Shown piece after piece: positions 34,859-43,558 of a stretch of 57,152 nt of DNA. The stretch is from contig DLZQ01000039.1 of NCBI GenBank assembly GCA_003447295.1, positions 22,845-79,996 of the forward strand, in the 5' to 3' direction. The position numbers were made by a program, and so were the translations under genes. The stretch's first letter is position 1; every line of letters begins with the position of its first letter. This DNA comes from Lachnospiraceae bacterium. GTDB taxonomy: Bacteria > Bacillota > Clostridia > Lachnospirales > Lachnospiraceae. The notes below the pieces were generated by a model, which did no database searches, was not told the origin of the DNA, and was given only the letters and a program-made list of their open reading frames with translations.

Positions 34859-35858
34859 AGTCTTTCAGCTCCTCCACTTCCAGTTTTCTCTCCTGTAAAT
34901 AATGGATCATCTTGTTCGCTGCCAGTTCATCCTCCGGCAGCTGTAAGATCATCTGTCCATGGGCGATACCACCGATGTCCTTGGTATCCGCTAACAGGAT
35001 GTTGACGGGAGCCTTGCACTCCAGCACCATATTGGCGATCACAGGCTCGAAAGAAGAATTCTCGGTGAAAACAATGCGGATGCAGCGTTTGCCGGACATT
35101 TCCTTCGCCTTGGGATCCACCATGAACACAAGCTTTCTGGCTGCCTGGGACTGGGGTCTGGAAAATACCTCCTCCACCGTACCATGCTCTGCCAGTTCTC
35201 CGGCATCGATAATGGCTACATGTGAACAGATCTCCTGTACCACAGCCATCTCATGGGTGATGATCACGATGGTGATGCCGTACTGTTTGTTGATGTCCTG
35301 TAATAATTTCAGGATCTCCTTGGTCGTCGTGGGATCCAGCGCACTGGTCGCCTCGTCACACAGCAGGATCTTCGGCGTATTGGCAAGAGCTCTTGCGATT
35401 GCCACACGCTGCTTCTGTCCACCGGAGAGCTGGGAAGGATAGGAGTCTGCCTTTTCCTTCAGTCCTACGATCTCGAGCAGTTCCATAGCGCGCTTTCTGG
35501 CCGCCTGTTTCTTCACACCCACGATCTCCATGGGGAAGCATACATTGTCCAGAACACTTCTCTGCATGAGCAGATTAAAATGCTGAAAGATCATTGCGAT
35601 GCCTGTACGAACCTTACGAAGTTCTGCCTCAGTCAGTGTCGAAAGATCCTGGTCTTCTACGACTACGGTTCCTGTGGTAGGCTTCTCCAGATAGTTCAGG
35701 CAACGTACTAGGGTAGACTTTCCGGCACCACTCATACCGATGATGCCGTAGATGTCTCCCTTGTTGATATCCAGGCTGATACCCTTTAAGGCTTCTACCT
35801 GATTATCTTTACCAATAAAAGTTTTTGTTACATTCTTGATCTGAATGATCGGTTCCAT
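34848..35858 (-). CDS. metN: Methionine ABC transporter ATP-binding protein
   Basis: A 336-residue ATPase. Walker A is GMSGAGKST, the signature SQLSGGQKQR, Walker B ILLCDEATSALD, and the H-loop IVIITHEM. The C-terminal NIL domain (about residues 255-336), which binds methionine and inhibits the transporter, is present. I start at the ATG at 35858 (MEPIIQIKNV), with GGAGG five bases upstream; the ATG at 35870 lies before that site. It is the first gene of metNIQ and has its own promoter inside the gap after cysK. Confidence 0.96.
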   Translation of the reverse strand: MEPIIQIKNVTKTFIGKDNQVEALKGISLDINKGDIYGIIGMSGAGKSTLVRCLNYLEKPTTGTVVVEDQDLSTLTEAELRKVRTGIAMIFQHFNLLMQRSVLDNVCFPMEIVGVKKQAARKRAMELLEIVGLKEKADSYPSQLSGGQKQRVAIARALANTPKILLCDEATSALDPTTTKEILKLLQDINKQYGITIVIITHEMAVVQEICSHVAIIDAGELAEHGTVEEVFSRPQSQAARKLVFMVDPKAKEMSGKRCIRIVFTENSSFEPVIANMVLECKAPVNILLADTKDIGGIAHGQMILQLPEDELAANKMIHYLQERKLEVEELKDYVG

Positions 35859-35904
35859 AAGTTCCTCCATTCCAGGTTCGTGCTTTTAAGGGGGAGAAAA
35901 GCGC

Positions 35905-35965
35905 GAATTCCTTGAATTCCTAGTACCATGCCATACATTCTAACACAAGAATGCAAGTCTGTCCA
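35905..35965 (-). promoter_or_regulatory. metNIQ promoter with GGAATT direct repeat
   Basis: On the minus strand TGGACA (35960-35965) and TAGAAT (35937-35942) are 17 bases apart. Just downstream, GGAATTCAAGGAATTC (35905-35920) repeats GGAATTC twice, 9 bases apart. GGAATT is part of the CymR-type box of Firmicutes, so repression by an Rrf2 protein is plausible. Confidence 0.55.
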
Positions 35966-35982
35966 GTTCTGTAAATTTCGTC

Positions 35983-36921
35983 TTAAGCTTCTGCGAACAT
36001 CGGGGTGGACAGGTATCTGTCACCGGAGTCAGGAAGCAATGCTACGACTGTTTTTCCTGCATTTTCAGGGCGTTTTGCGATCTGTGCTGCTGCGTACAGA
36101 GCGGCGCCGGAGGTGATTCCCACGAGGATACCCTCCTTATGAGCGATCAGGCGGCCGGTGGTAAATGCCTGCTCTGTGGTAACGGTGAATACCTCATCGT
36201 AGATGCCGGTATTCAGAACGGAAGGAACGAATCCTGCACCGATACCCTGCAGCTTATGAGGTCCGGGCTGTCCGCCGGAAAGTACGGGAGAATCTGCCGG
36301 CTCTACTGCTACGATCTTCACACCCGGATTCTTGGATTTTAAATAAGTACCAATGCCGGTCACGGTTCCGCCGGTACCAACACCTGCTACGAAGATATCA
36401 ACCTTTCCATCGGTGTCTTCCCAGATCTCGGGGCCGGTGGTAGCTGCATGTGCAGCAGGGTTCGCGGGGTTATCAAACTGTCCGAGGATCACAGCGCCAG
36501 GGATGGACTTCTCTAACTCTTCTGCCTTGGCGATAGCACCCTTCATACCCTTGGCTCCTTCGGTCAGTACCAACTCTGCACCGTATGCCTTCAGGAGGTT
36601 ACGACGCTCCACACTCATGGTCTCGGGAAGTGTAAGAATGGTTCTGTAACCCTTGGCTGCAGCCACACTTGCCAGGCCGATACCGGTGTTGCCGGAGGTG
36701 GGTTCAATGATGGTGGAACCTTCTTTTAAAATACCCTTCTTCTCGGCATCTTCGATCATTGCCAGTGCAATTCTGTCCTTAACGCTTCCTGCGGGATTGA
36801 AGTACTCCAGCTTTGCTAACAGTTCTACTCCCTCGATGTTCTGGTCCTTCAGGTAGTTTGTCACCTTTAAAAGGGGTGTATGTCCGATCAGCTGGGTTGC
36901 GGATGTGTAAATCTTGCTCAT
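35983..36921 (-). CDS. cysK: Cysteine synthase (O-acetylserine sulfhydrylase)
   Basis: A 312-residue PLP enzyme that makes cysteine from O-acetylserine and sulfide. The PLP lysine is Lys48 in NPAGSVKDR. The substrate loop [12 protein letters not shown], the phosphate-binding [12 protein letters not shown] and the later [11 protein letters not shown] are intact. The length is normal. TAAGGAGG precedes the ATG. A strong promoter with an operator-like dyad controls it, and metNIQ follows in the same direction from its own promoter. No cysE is nearby. Confidence 0.97.
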   Translation of the reverse strand: MSKIYTSATQLIGHTPLLKVTNYLKDQNIEGVELLAKLEYFNPAGSVKDRIALAMIEDAEKKGILKEGSTIIEPTSGNTGIGLASVAAAKGYRTILTLPETMSVERRNLLKAYGAELVLTEGAKGMKGAIAKAEELEKSIPGAVILGQFDNPANPAAHAATTGPEIWEDTDGKVDIFVAGVGTGGTVTGIGTYLKSKNPGVKIVAVEPADSPVLSGGQPGPHKLQGIGAGFVPSVLNTGIYDEVFTVTTEQAFTTGRLIAHKEGILVGITSGAALYAAAQIAKRPENAGKTVVALLPDSGDRYLSTPMFAEA

Positions 36922-36996
36922 AATAGAATCCTCCTTAAACTTGAAAATTATGTTTGTTTTTATTTCCTACTTATTTGATATGGATGTTATGGATTT

Positions 36997-37025
36997 ATAC
37001 TATACTATTCCGCTAGGAATGTCAA
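36997..37025 (-). promoter_or_regulatory. cysK promoter with TTCC-N4-GGAA dyad
   Basis: On the minus strand TTGACA (37020-37025) and TAGTAT (36997-37002) are 17 bases apart. The spacer starts with TTCCTAGCGGAA (37008-37019), a small perfect dyad in the usual place of a repressor site. Confidence 0.7.
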
Positions 37026-37051
37026 TAATTATTTTAAAAAATTTTTGAGAG

Positions 37052-37080
37052 TTGTACAGGGGAATGGAAAATGGTATGAT
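37052..37080 (+). promoter_or_regulatory. aroA promoter
   Basis: TTGTAC (37052-37057) and TATGAT (37075-37080) are 17 bases apart. Transcription would start near 37087, giving a leader of about 140 bases. Confidence 0.65.
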
Positions 37081-37104
37081 TTAGATAGTGAGTCCGTAGC
37101 CCCA

Positions 37105-37146
37105 ACAGCAAGTAAGAAACGCGGCCTGCTTATTCTTACTTGCTGT
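37105..37146 (+). promoter_or_regulatory. Strong hairpin in the aroA leader
   Basis: ACAGCAAGTAAGAA (37105-37118) is the exact reverse complement of 37133-37146, forming a 14-bp stem with a 14-base loop. No T-run follows, so it is not a plain terminator. It begins near +18 of the predicted transcript and about 80 bases before the start codon. Function unknown. Confidence 0.7.
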
Positions 37147-37227
37147 CGTGACTACTGGGTTATTATCATATTTTAGGAAAATATTGCAATATAAAATATA
37201 TTAAATCAGAAGGAGCCACTCAACTAC

Positions 37228-38568
37228 ATGGCAGATAAAATTTACCGCGTTCCTACTATATATAATAAAATAAGAAAAACCGCTGACCCGCTGACTGTCC
37301 GGGTACCGGGGTCTAAGAGTATCACGAACCGCAGTCTCCTTCTGGCGATGTTGGCGGAGGGAAAGTCGACGCTGCGCGGGGTGTTGTTCTCGGATGATTC
37401 GAGGCATTTTCTTAAGTGTGTGCAGGATCTTGGATTTAAGACGACGGTGGATGAGGAGAGCTGTATCGTCACGGTAGAAGGACTGGGAGGAAAGGTTCCC
37501 TGTGGAGAAGCTGCGTTAAATGTGGGAAGTGCGGGAACGGCAGCGCGTTTTCTGACGGCTACCTTAGGTGTCTCGGAAGGTGTTTTTCATATGGATGCTT
37601 CGGAGCAGATGAGGAAGCGTCCGATGGCACCTCTTCTGTCTTCTTTGGAAGAGCTTGGATGTGAGATCCGCTGTGAAGGAGAAGATGGGCATTTTCCTTT
37701 TACGCTGACCGCTCATGGATTCGGACAGGATCATATCTCCATTGATATCGGGCACAGCAGTCAATTTTTGAGTGCACTGTTGATTGCTTCTACTTTGTCT
37801 TCGGAAGATTTTAGGATTCAGGTAGAGGGTACCCACGGGATGGCGTATATCGAAATGACACAGAAGATGATGGAGCAGTTCGGTGTCTGCGTGGAGCGTC
37901 CCGCCCCGGATCAGTTCCATATTTCCGCCGGTCAGCATTATAAAGCATTAGATTATCAGATTGAGCCGGATGTCTCTGCCGCCTGTTATTTCTATGCCAT
38001 GGTACCGCTACTGGGGATCCCGGTCTGTGTAGAGCATGTGCATTTTGAAAGTCTGCAGGGAGATGTGGAATTCCTACGTATCTTAGAGAAAATGGGATGT
38101 ACCGCACAGGATACGGAGAAAGGCGTCCTCCTGCTGCCTCCTGCCGTTTTGCCGGACGCTGGGGCGCAGGCTCCCGCTTTCCATGGTATCACGGTGGACA
38201 TGTCCTCCTGTTCCGATCAGGCGATCACACTGGCAGCCATCGCACCGTTTGCCGACAGCCCCACCTGTATCACAGGCATCGGGCACATCCGTTTCCAGGA
38301 AAGTGACCGTATCCATGCCATCTGTACAGAGCTGACACGCATGGGCATCCGCTGCGAAGAGACGCAGGACAGTATCACCATCTATCCCGGTTCTCCGCGC
38401 CCCTGCACCGTAGCAACCTACGATGACCACCGCATGGCTATGGGTTTTGCCCTCACCGGACTGCGCGCGGAAGGCATCGTGATCGACGATCCCGGATGCT
38501 GCCGCAAGACCTTCGAGAACTATTTTGAAGTACTTGACCAAGTGATCGCGGAGATATCAGAAGTTTAG
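37228..38568 (+). CDS. aroA: 3-phosphoshikimate 1-carboxyvinyltransferase (EPSP synthase)
   Basis: A 446-residue EPSP synthase, which joins shikimate-3-phosphate and PEP on the route to chorismate and aromatic amino acids. Key motifs are PGSKSITNRSLLLAML (Lys binding PEP), NVGSAGTAARFLTA, the ASEQMRKRPMAPL block, and the C-terminal TYDDHRMAMGFAL. The ATG is 13 bases after GAAGGAG, a longer gap than usual, but there is no better start. Other shikimate genes are absent, so aroA is isolated here, behind a structured leader. A terminator with a T-run follows. Confidence 0.97.
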   Translation: MADKIYRVPTIYNKIRKTADPLTVRVPGSKSITNRSLLLAMLAEGKSTLRGVLFSDDSRHFLKCVQDLGFKTTVDEESCIVTVEGLGGKVPCGEAALNVGSAGTAARFLTATLGVSEGVFHMDASEQMRKRPMAPLLSSLEELGCEIRCEGEDGHFPFTLTAHGFGQDHISIDIGHSSQFLSALLIASTLSSEDFRIQVEGTHGMAYIEMTQKMMEQFGVCVERPAPDQFHISAGQHYKALDYQIEPDVSAACYFYAMVPLLGIPVCVEHVHFESLQGDVEFLRILEKMGCTAQDTEKGVLLLPPAVLPDAGAQAPAFHGITVDMSSCSDQAITLAAIAPFADSPTCITGIGHIRFQESDRIHAICTELTRMGIRCEETQDSITIYPGSPRPCTVATYDDHRMAMGFALTGLRAEGIVIDDPGCCRKTFENYFEVLDQVIAEISEV

Positions 38569-38580
38569 GTGCACAGCCGG

Positions 38581-38606
38581 AGGAGTCCATGCGTGGGCTC
38601 CTTTTT
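38581..38606 (+). terminator. aroA terminator
   Basis: AGGAGTCCA (38581-38589) pairs with TGGGCTCCT (38594-38602), with one G-U pair and a TGCG loop, followed by TTTTT. It lies 12 bases after the aroA stop. Confidence 0.85.
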
Positions 38607-38632
38607 AGTTTGCGCGTCATGGGCACGCAAAC

Positions 38633-38678
38633 TGAAAAAAGAGTATCCACAGCCCTATTCTCCTGCCATGGATACTCT
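38633..38678 (-). terminator. Uracil permease terminator
   Basis: AGAGTATCCA (38640-38649) pairs with TGGATACTCT (38669-38678). The minus strand continues with TTTTTTC. A second hairpin, AGTTTGCG with CGCAAACT (38607-38614, 38626-38633), lies between it and the aroA terminator. Confidence 0.85.
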
Positions 38679-38724
38679 CTCTTACTTTCTTTGTTCAGTT
38701 TATGCCATTTTCAGCAAAAATGTC

Positions 38725-40092
38725 TTAGTTCTCCTGACCCTTTACTGCGAAGCATACGCCGGTGTCATCGGGCTTGTCCTCATCGAACTTGTAGTCCTTG
38801 CCGGGCAGTACTGCATTCAGGATAATACCGGTCAGCGCACCTACTGCCAGTCCGGACAGGCTGATGGTGATCTCGCCGATGTGGAATGCGATAGCGCCTG
38901 CTGCACTGTAGTTGATACCGATGGACAGTACCAGGATCAGAGCGGCGATGATAACGTTACGGCTCTTGGTGAAGTCTACCTGAGTTTCTACGATGTTACG
39001 AACACCGACTGCAGAGATCATACCGTACAGTACCAGGGATACACCACCACAGGTAGCGGTAGGCATACATCCGATCAATGCTGCTACCTTCGGAGAGAAG
39101 GAGAACAGTACAGCGAAGCCTGCTGCAATACGAATAACTCTGGGATCGAATACCTTGGTCAGAGACAGTACACCGGTGTTCTCACCGTAAGTGGTATTCG
39201 CAGGAGCGCCGAACAGGGATGCAATAATGGTAGCCAGACCATCACCTAACAGCGTACGATGCAATCCGGGCTCCTTGATATAGTTAATACCAACAGTAGA
39301 AGAAATAGCGGAGATATCTCCGATATGCTCTACCATGGTAGCCAGGGCGATCGGCATAATGGTGATCACGGAAGTAATTAACAGAGAAGTGTTGCCGTCG
39401 GACAGTGCCCAGAAAGCGGTCTCATTCCAATGGATGGGAAGTCCGATCCATGCAGCTTCCGCAACAGGCGTGAAATCCACACGGCCTAAGATAGCTGCCA
39501 GCACATAAGAACCGACAACACCGATGATGATCGGAACGATCTTCACCATTCCCTTACCCCAGATATTGCAGATCACTACCAGTGCAATAGCGACCACTGC
39601 GATCAGCCAGTCTGCGGAACAGTTGTTGATAGCGGACTGGGACAGTGTCAGACCGATGGCAATGATGATGGGGCCGGTTACGATGGGCGGGAAGAAACGC
39701 ATTACCTTGCCGGTACCGAAGATCTTGATCAACAGGGATAATACCAGGTACAGCAGACCTGAGCAGGCCACGCCGAAGCAGGCATAAGGAAGCAATGCGG
39801 AATTGTCCGCTCCGTCTGCCATAGGGGCAATCGCGGCATAACCGCCTAAGAAAGCAAAGGAAGAACCCAGGAATGCGGGTACCTTTCTCTTGGTCAGCAG
39901 ATGGAACAATAAAGTTCCCAGACCTGCAAATAACAAAGTTGTGGAAACATCCAGACCTGTCAGCATGGGTACCAGAATGGTAGCACCGAACATTGCGAAC
40001 ATGTGCTGAAGTCCCAGCAGAAGCATCTTGGGCACGCCCAAGGATCTGGCATCGTAAATGCCATTTTCGCCGAGTGTAGTCTTCTCGCTCAT
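38725..40092 (-). CDS. uraA: Uracil permease (NCS2 family)
   Basis: A 455-residue membrane carrier with the 14-span NCS2 layout. It imports uracil with protons. Recognisable stretches are GLQHMFAMFGATILVP near the N terminus, FLGSSFAFLGG, and the conserved GAPANTTYGENTGVLSLTK with the substrate-binding Glu. Xanthine permeases differ in these regions, so uracil is favoured. CAGGAGGAG precedes the ATG. It has its own promoter, a leader of about 95 bases with a hairpin, and a strong terminator. No pyrimidine synthesis genes are nearby. Confidence 0.93.
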   Translation of the reverse strand: MSEKTTLGENGIYDARSLGVPKMLLLGLQHMFAMFGATILVPMLTGLDVSTTLLFAGLGTLLFHLLTKRKVPAFLGSSFAFLGGYAAIAPMADGADNSALLPYACFGVACSGLLYLVLSLLIKIFGTGKVMRFFPPIVTGPIIIAIGLTLSQSAINNCSADWLIAVVAIALVVICNIWGKGMVKIVPIIIGVVGSYVLAAILGRVDFTPVAEAAWIGLPIHWNETAFWALSDGNTSLLITSVITIMPIALATMVEHIGDISAISSTVGINYIKEPGLHRTLLGDGLATIIASLFGAPANTTYGENTGVLSLTKVFDPRVIRIAAGFAVLFSFSPKVAALIGCMPTATCGGVSLVLYGMISAVGVRNIVETQVDFTKSRNVIIAALILVLSIGINYSAAGAIAFHIGEITISLSGLAVGALTGIILNAVLPGKDYKFDEDKPDDTGVCFAVKGQEN

Positions 40093-40147
40093 TTTTCTCC
40101 TCCTGTGTCATAGACATGTGACTTGTAATATTTGCCGCATAGAGATA

Positions 40148-40224
40148 GGCAGATAGTCCTCTACCTGCCCACACCTATGTGACCTTATTAGTTACATGAT
40201 AGCTTTTCATCGTTCCACAGTCAA
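40148..40224 (-). promoter_or_regulatory. uraA promoter and leader hairpin
   Basis: On the minus strand TTGACT (40219-40224) and TATCAT (40196-40201) are 17 bases apart. The leader then folds as a 9-bp stem with one G-U pair, GGCAGGTAG with CTATCTGCC (40148-40169), inside an outer CATAG/CTATG pairing. No PyrR-type motif is clear. Confidence 0.6.
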
Positions 40225-40232
40225 GAAAAAGT

Positions 40233-41186
40233 TTATTCCACTGCATGCTGTTTCAAAAAGTCCAGCCAGATGGGAATATACTGGGCTTTCAGGTGCACTC
40301 CGTCATAAGTATAGGAGGCCACCATTCCCCCGGTCTCATCACAGATCAGCGGATTCACATCCAGATAAAAAATCTTCTCATCATCCGCAAGCTTCGCGAT
40401 TTCTTCATTCCTGGCTTCGATGCCCTCGTTGGTAATATAATCTCCCTGCCCGGAGCGCTCCGTGGTCACCTTCATGATCGCCTGCAGATAGATCACCGCA
40501 TCGGGCTGCAGCTGCTGCAAATGCTGTACTGCCTCCCCGTAAGCCTTCATGAATGATTCCACCGTACCGGTCCCCATCTCATTAATACCGATCATCAGAT
40601 AGATCTTGGCAAACTGTTTCTCGGATAGTGCCTCTTCCACCGTGATCTTTTTCTTCTGCCCCGGCACCGCTACTATTTTCGAATCGAACATCTTATAAAT
40701 CGTAAGTCCGGTAGAGGCATAAAATGTGGAGGTCTCTTCCAGTCCACCGTATTCATACATTCCCACTGTCCGGGAATCCCCGATAAATACAGCATCATCA
40801 AAATAGCTGTCATCCACCGTATGGTAGACCACTTCTTTCGGCAGTTCTTCCGAAGGCTCTGTCGGTTGTGGTTCCTCCGTTGTCATTGTCTCTGTCTGCG
40901 TATCTGCCGATGTCTCTCCTACTGCCGGTGTCCGACTTTCCCCTGTGGGATCTTCTGTGCCTTCCGGGACCGTATCCCCCGATACGGTTCCGTCCTGTTG
41001 TCCGGGTTCCGATGTATGACCCATCCGGGCACCGCCTGCCAGCTGCACACCCCTGTTATACAATTCCCGAAGGGGATCCGTATACACCTGCCAGTTGTCC
41101 GTCCATGTAAAAAACAGGACTCCCATAAGAAGCAGACTGATGGGAAAGGATAATTTTCTTATCCATTGTCGTAGTTTCTGTAACAT
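40233..41186 (-). CDS. SGNH-family hydrolase/acyltransferase, membrane-anchored
   Basis: A 317-residue protein. One membrane anchor spans residues ~12-28, then a Ser/Thr/Glu/Pro-rich linker to about 118, then an extracytoplasmic SGNH domain. The catalytic Ser is Ser138 in FIGDSRTVG, the block-III Asn is in LMIGINEMG, and Asp295/His298 lie in YDGVHLK. It follows an MBOAT gene by 23 bases; such pairs transfer acetyl groups from MBOAT carrier proteins to exopolysaccharide or cell-wall glycans. The exact acceptor is unknown. AGGATAGGAAAT precedes the ATG. Confidence 0.9.
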   Translation of the reverse strand: MLQKLRQWIRKLSFPISLLLMGVLFFTWTDNWQVYTDPLRELYNRGVQLAGGARMGHTSEPGQQDGTVSGDTVPEGTEDPTGESRTPAVGETSADTQTETMTTEEPQPTEPSEELPKEVVYHTVDDSYFDDAVFIGDSRTVGMYEYGGLEETSTFYASTGLTIYKMFDSKIVAVPGQKKKITVEEALSEKQFAKIYLMIGINEMGTGTVESFMKAYGEAVQHLQQLQPDAVIYLQAIMKVTTERSGQGDYITNEGIEARNEEIAKLADDEKIFYLDVNPLICDETGGMVASYTYDGVHLKAQYIPIWLDFLKQHAVE

Positions 41187-41209
41187 ATTTCCTATCCTAT
41201 CCAGATTTT

Positions 41210-42565
41210 CTAAAAACTAAAGTACATAAATGGGTTATTTCCCTCTAATATAAGTCTCCAGACGCAATACCAGAATACCGCTGCCAGCAATATTTTCATC
41301 AGGATCTTATCCTTGCCGTAATCGTACAACTTCTCGATTGCCGGCGTACATGCCAGCCCGGATACGGCTAACAGCCCACCGTAGTTAGACAATGCTTTCC
41401 AGGCATCCTCATAGCCGCCGCTGATGCCCGGTACCAGCCACATCATTTTATCCAGATAGACCTGCAGCTGTGACAGATCCGTAATGGCAAAGCACATCCA
41501 GCTTACGGGAATGATCAGCCACAGATAAATGTGCGGCAGTACTTTCATTTTATGTACGAATTTTAATCTTCCCAGCTGCCGTTCCAATACAATACAGATC
41601 CAGAGCAATCCGCCCCAGCAGAAAAAGTTCCAGCCGGCGCCATGCCAGAAAGCTGTCAGCATCCATACCACCAACAGATTAAAAATCGTGCAAAGTTCCC
41701 CTCGTCTGCTGCCTCCCAGCGGAATATAGACATACCGGCAGAACCATTGCCCCAGTGTCATATGCCATCTGCGGTAAAAATCCCTGACCCCCCTGGCCAT
41801 ATAAGGTCTGTGGAAATTTCTGGACAGTTCGATTCCCAGCATTCTGCCAAGCCCCATTGCCATCAACGAATATCCCCAGAAATCAAAATAGATCTCCATG
41901 GAATAAGCAATGGCTGCCAGCCATGCCAGCGGAGTGGAGATACTCTCGAATCCGGTTACCTGTACTTCATGCCACAGGATCCCTACGCGGTCGGCCAACA
42001 GCACTTTGGCTGCCAGTCCTAAGACGAACAGCTTCATGCCGTCCTCCAGTCCCTGCATAGTAAAAGTCCTGTTGTACAGGCTGTCTTTCACCTCACCATA
42101 ACGGGTAATAGGGCCGGAGATCAGCTTCGGAAACATGACCACATAAGTTGCAAATTTTAAAAAAGAATACTCCCTATCTGCATCTCCGCGATATACATCG
42201 ATCAGATAAGACAATATCTGAAAGGTATAAAAACTGATCCCCAGAGGAAGTCCCGCAGAACCTCCCCGGCACTTAAACCAGATCAGAATGCCAATGTTAA
42301 TACTCAATGCTGTCACGAACAACAGCCTCTTGCGCCATAACGTCCTGGGGCTGCGTTTTGCCAGATGCAGCCCGATAAAATAATTACATAAGACGGAAAT
42401 CATCAAAGATGCAAGATTTCCTGCATCTCCCATTGCATAAAAGACAATGCTACCTATAAGCAGTGTCAGGTTTCTGTATTTATGCGGTGTGATTCCATAG
42501 ACAATCAGGAAAATCGGCAGGAACCACAGCAGAAATTCAATACTGCTGAATATCAAATAAATCAC
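41210..42565 (-). CDS. MBOAT-family membrane-bound O-acyltransferase
   Basis: A 451-residue polytopic membrane protein of the AlgI/DltB type. The MBOAT core is clear: FDFWGYSLMAMGLGRMLGIE, NFHRPYMARGVRDFYRRWHM, YVYIPLGGSRRGE, and the catalytic His308 in TAFWHGAGWN. It passes acyl groups across the membrane for O-acetylation of surface glycans. DltB is less likely, since no dltA, dltC or dltD is adjacent; the SGNH partner instead fits the AlgI-AlgX/PatA-PatB model. It has ten or more spans. Confidence 0.93.
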   Translation of the reverse strand: MIYLIFSSIEFLLWFLPIFLIVYGITPHKYRNLTLLIGSIVFYAMGDAGNLASLMISVLCNYFIGLHLAKRSPRTLWRKRLLFVTALSINIGILIWFKCRGGSAGLPLGISFYTFQILSYLIDVYRGDADREYSFLKFATYVVMFPKLISGPITRYGEVKDSLYNRTFTMQGLEDGMKLFVLGLAAKVLLADRVGILWHEVQVTGFESISTPLAWLAAIAYSMEIYFDFWGYSLMAMGLGRMLGIELSRNFHRPYMARGVRDFYRRWHMTLGQWFCRYVYIPLGGSRRGELCTIFNLLVVWMLTAFWHGAGWNFFCWGGLLWICIVLERQLGRLKFVHKMKVLPHIYLWLIIPVSWMCFAITDLSQLQVYLDKMMWLVPGISGGYEDAWKALSNYGGLLAVSGLACTPAIEKLYDYGKDKILMKILLAAVFWYCVWRLILEGNNPFMYFSF

Positions 42566-42678
42566 ATCTTTCTATTTTCGCTTTACACTTGTACTATCAT
42601 AGTAGCTTGAAATGAAATGTATTACAACAAAACAATTCTTAATTTTAAATGACATTATTTTACAAATCAGTAATCTTT

Positions 42679-42707
42679 TTGCAATTATTTCAAACATCGT
42701 TTACAAT
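42679..42707 (+). promoter_or_regulatory. Promoter of the DUF6062 gene
   Basis: TTGCAA (42679-42684) and TACAAT (42702-42707) are 17 bases apart, 45 bases before the ATG. Confidence 0.65.
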
Positions 42708-42751
42708 AGTTTTCATACAGACAGAATATCGTCAGGAAAGGATCGTTTTCT

Positions 42752-43513
42752 ATGAAAGAACAATTATACACAATTCCCTTAAATGATGCCGTAAACGCCC
42801 AGGATGAGTGCCCTTTTTGTTACATTCACCGCAATATCGAGCAGGATCTGTTGGATTTCGTCTTAGGCTCCGGCTCCTCCTATATGGAAGCAGATATTAG
42901 AGAACAGACCGACAAGGCAGGATTCTGCCGGTACCATTTTCAGAAGATGTTTGACTACGGCAATACCCTGGGCAACGCCTGGATCCTGAAAACGCACTAC
43001 CAGCGTATGATCCGGGAAATGCAGCAGGAATTCGCTTCCTTCCGTCCCGGAAAAAGCTCTCTTCTGGGGAAATTCAAAAAAGCTGAAGGCGGTGAAAATA
43101 CTATCGGCATGTGGATCCGTGCAAAAGAGGACTCCTGCTATATCTGTTCCCAGTACAAGGATACTTATGAAAGATACCTGGACACCTTTTTCTATCTGTG
43201 GAAAAATGATGACAGCTTCCGTAAGAAAATAAAAGACGGCAAAGGCTTCTGCCTGCCTCACTTTGGAGACCTCTGCGAAGCCGCAGACCGCAAGCTCTCC
43301 GATAAGGAAAAGCAGGAATTCTACGACTGTCTCCTGCCCGTCATGGAAGCGAACATGCAGCGAATCTCTGAGGATGTGTCCTGGCTGGTGGAGAAATTCG
43401 ATTACCGAAATAAGGACGCCGACTGGAAGAATTCCAAAGATGCCATCCAGCGCGGCATGCAGAAATTAAAAGGCGGATATCCCGCAGATCCCGCCTACAA
43501 GATGTCTAAATAG
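42752..43513 (+). CDS. DUF6062 family protein
   Basis: A 253-residue cytosolic protein of DUF6062. Four metal-ligand-like motifs occur as two pairs: ECPFCYIHR (~19-27) with GFCRYHF (~55-61), then SCYICSQY (~129-136) with GFCLPHF (~167-173). This looks like an internal duplication in which each half could bind a zinc or a cofactor through CxxC and CxxH residues. GGAAAGGATC precedes the ATG. It has its own promoter and no functional link with its neighbours is evident. Biochemical function is unknown. Confidence 0.82.
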   Translation: MKEQLYTIPLNDAVNAQDECPFCYIHRNIEQDLLDFVLGSGSSYMEADIREQTDKAGFCRYHFQKMFDYGNTLGNAWILKTHYQRMIREMQQEFASFRPGKSSLLGKFKKAEGGENTIGMWIRAKEDSCYICSQYKDTYERYLDTFFYLWKNDDSFRKKIKDGKGFCLPHFGDLCEAADRKLSDKEKQEFYDCLLPVMEANMQRISEDVSWLVEKFDYRNKDADWKNSKDAIQRGMQKLKGGYPADPAYKMSK

Positions 43514-43540
43514 TTATCATTTCCTTCAGAATTACGATGC

Positions 43541-43558
43541 AAATAGGATGCTATTTTT
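43541..43558 (+). terminator. Possible short terminator after DUF6062
   Basis: AAATAG (43541-43546) pairs with CTATTT (43551-43556) around GATG, followed by TT. The right arm overlaps the stop codon of the convergent TetR gene. The stem is short. Confidence 0.35.

Noticed and set aside
40093..40232. Purine riboswitch or PyrR site before uraA
   Set aside because: The conserved purine-aptamer and PyrR sequences are not present.
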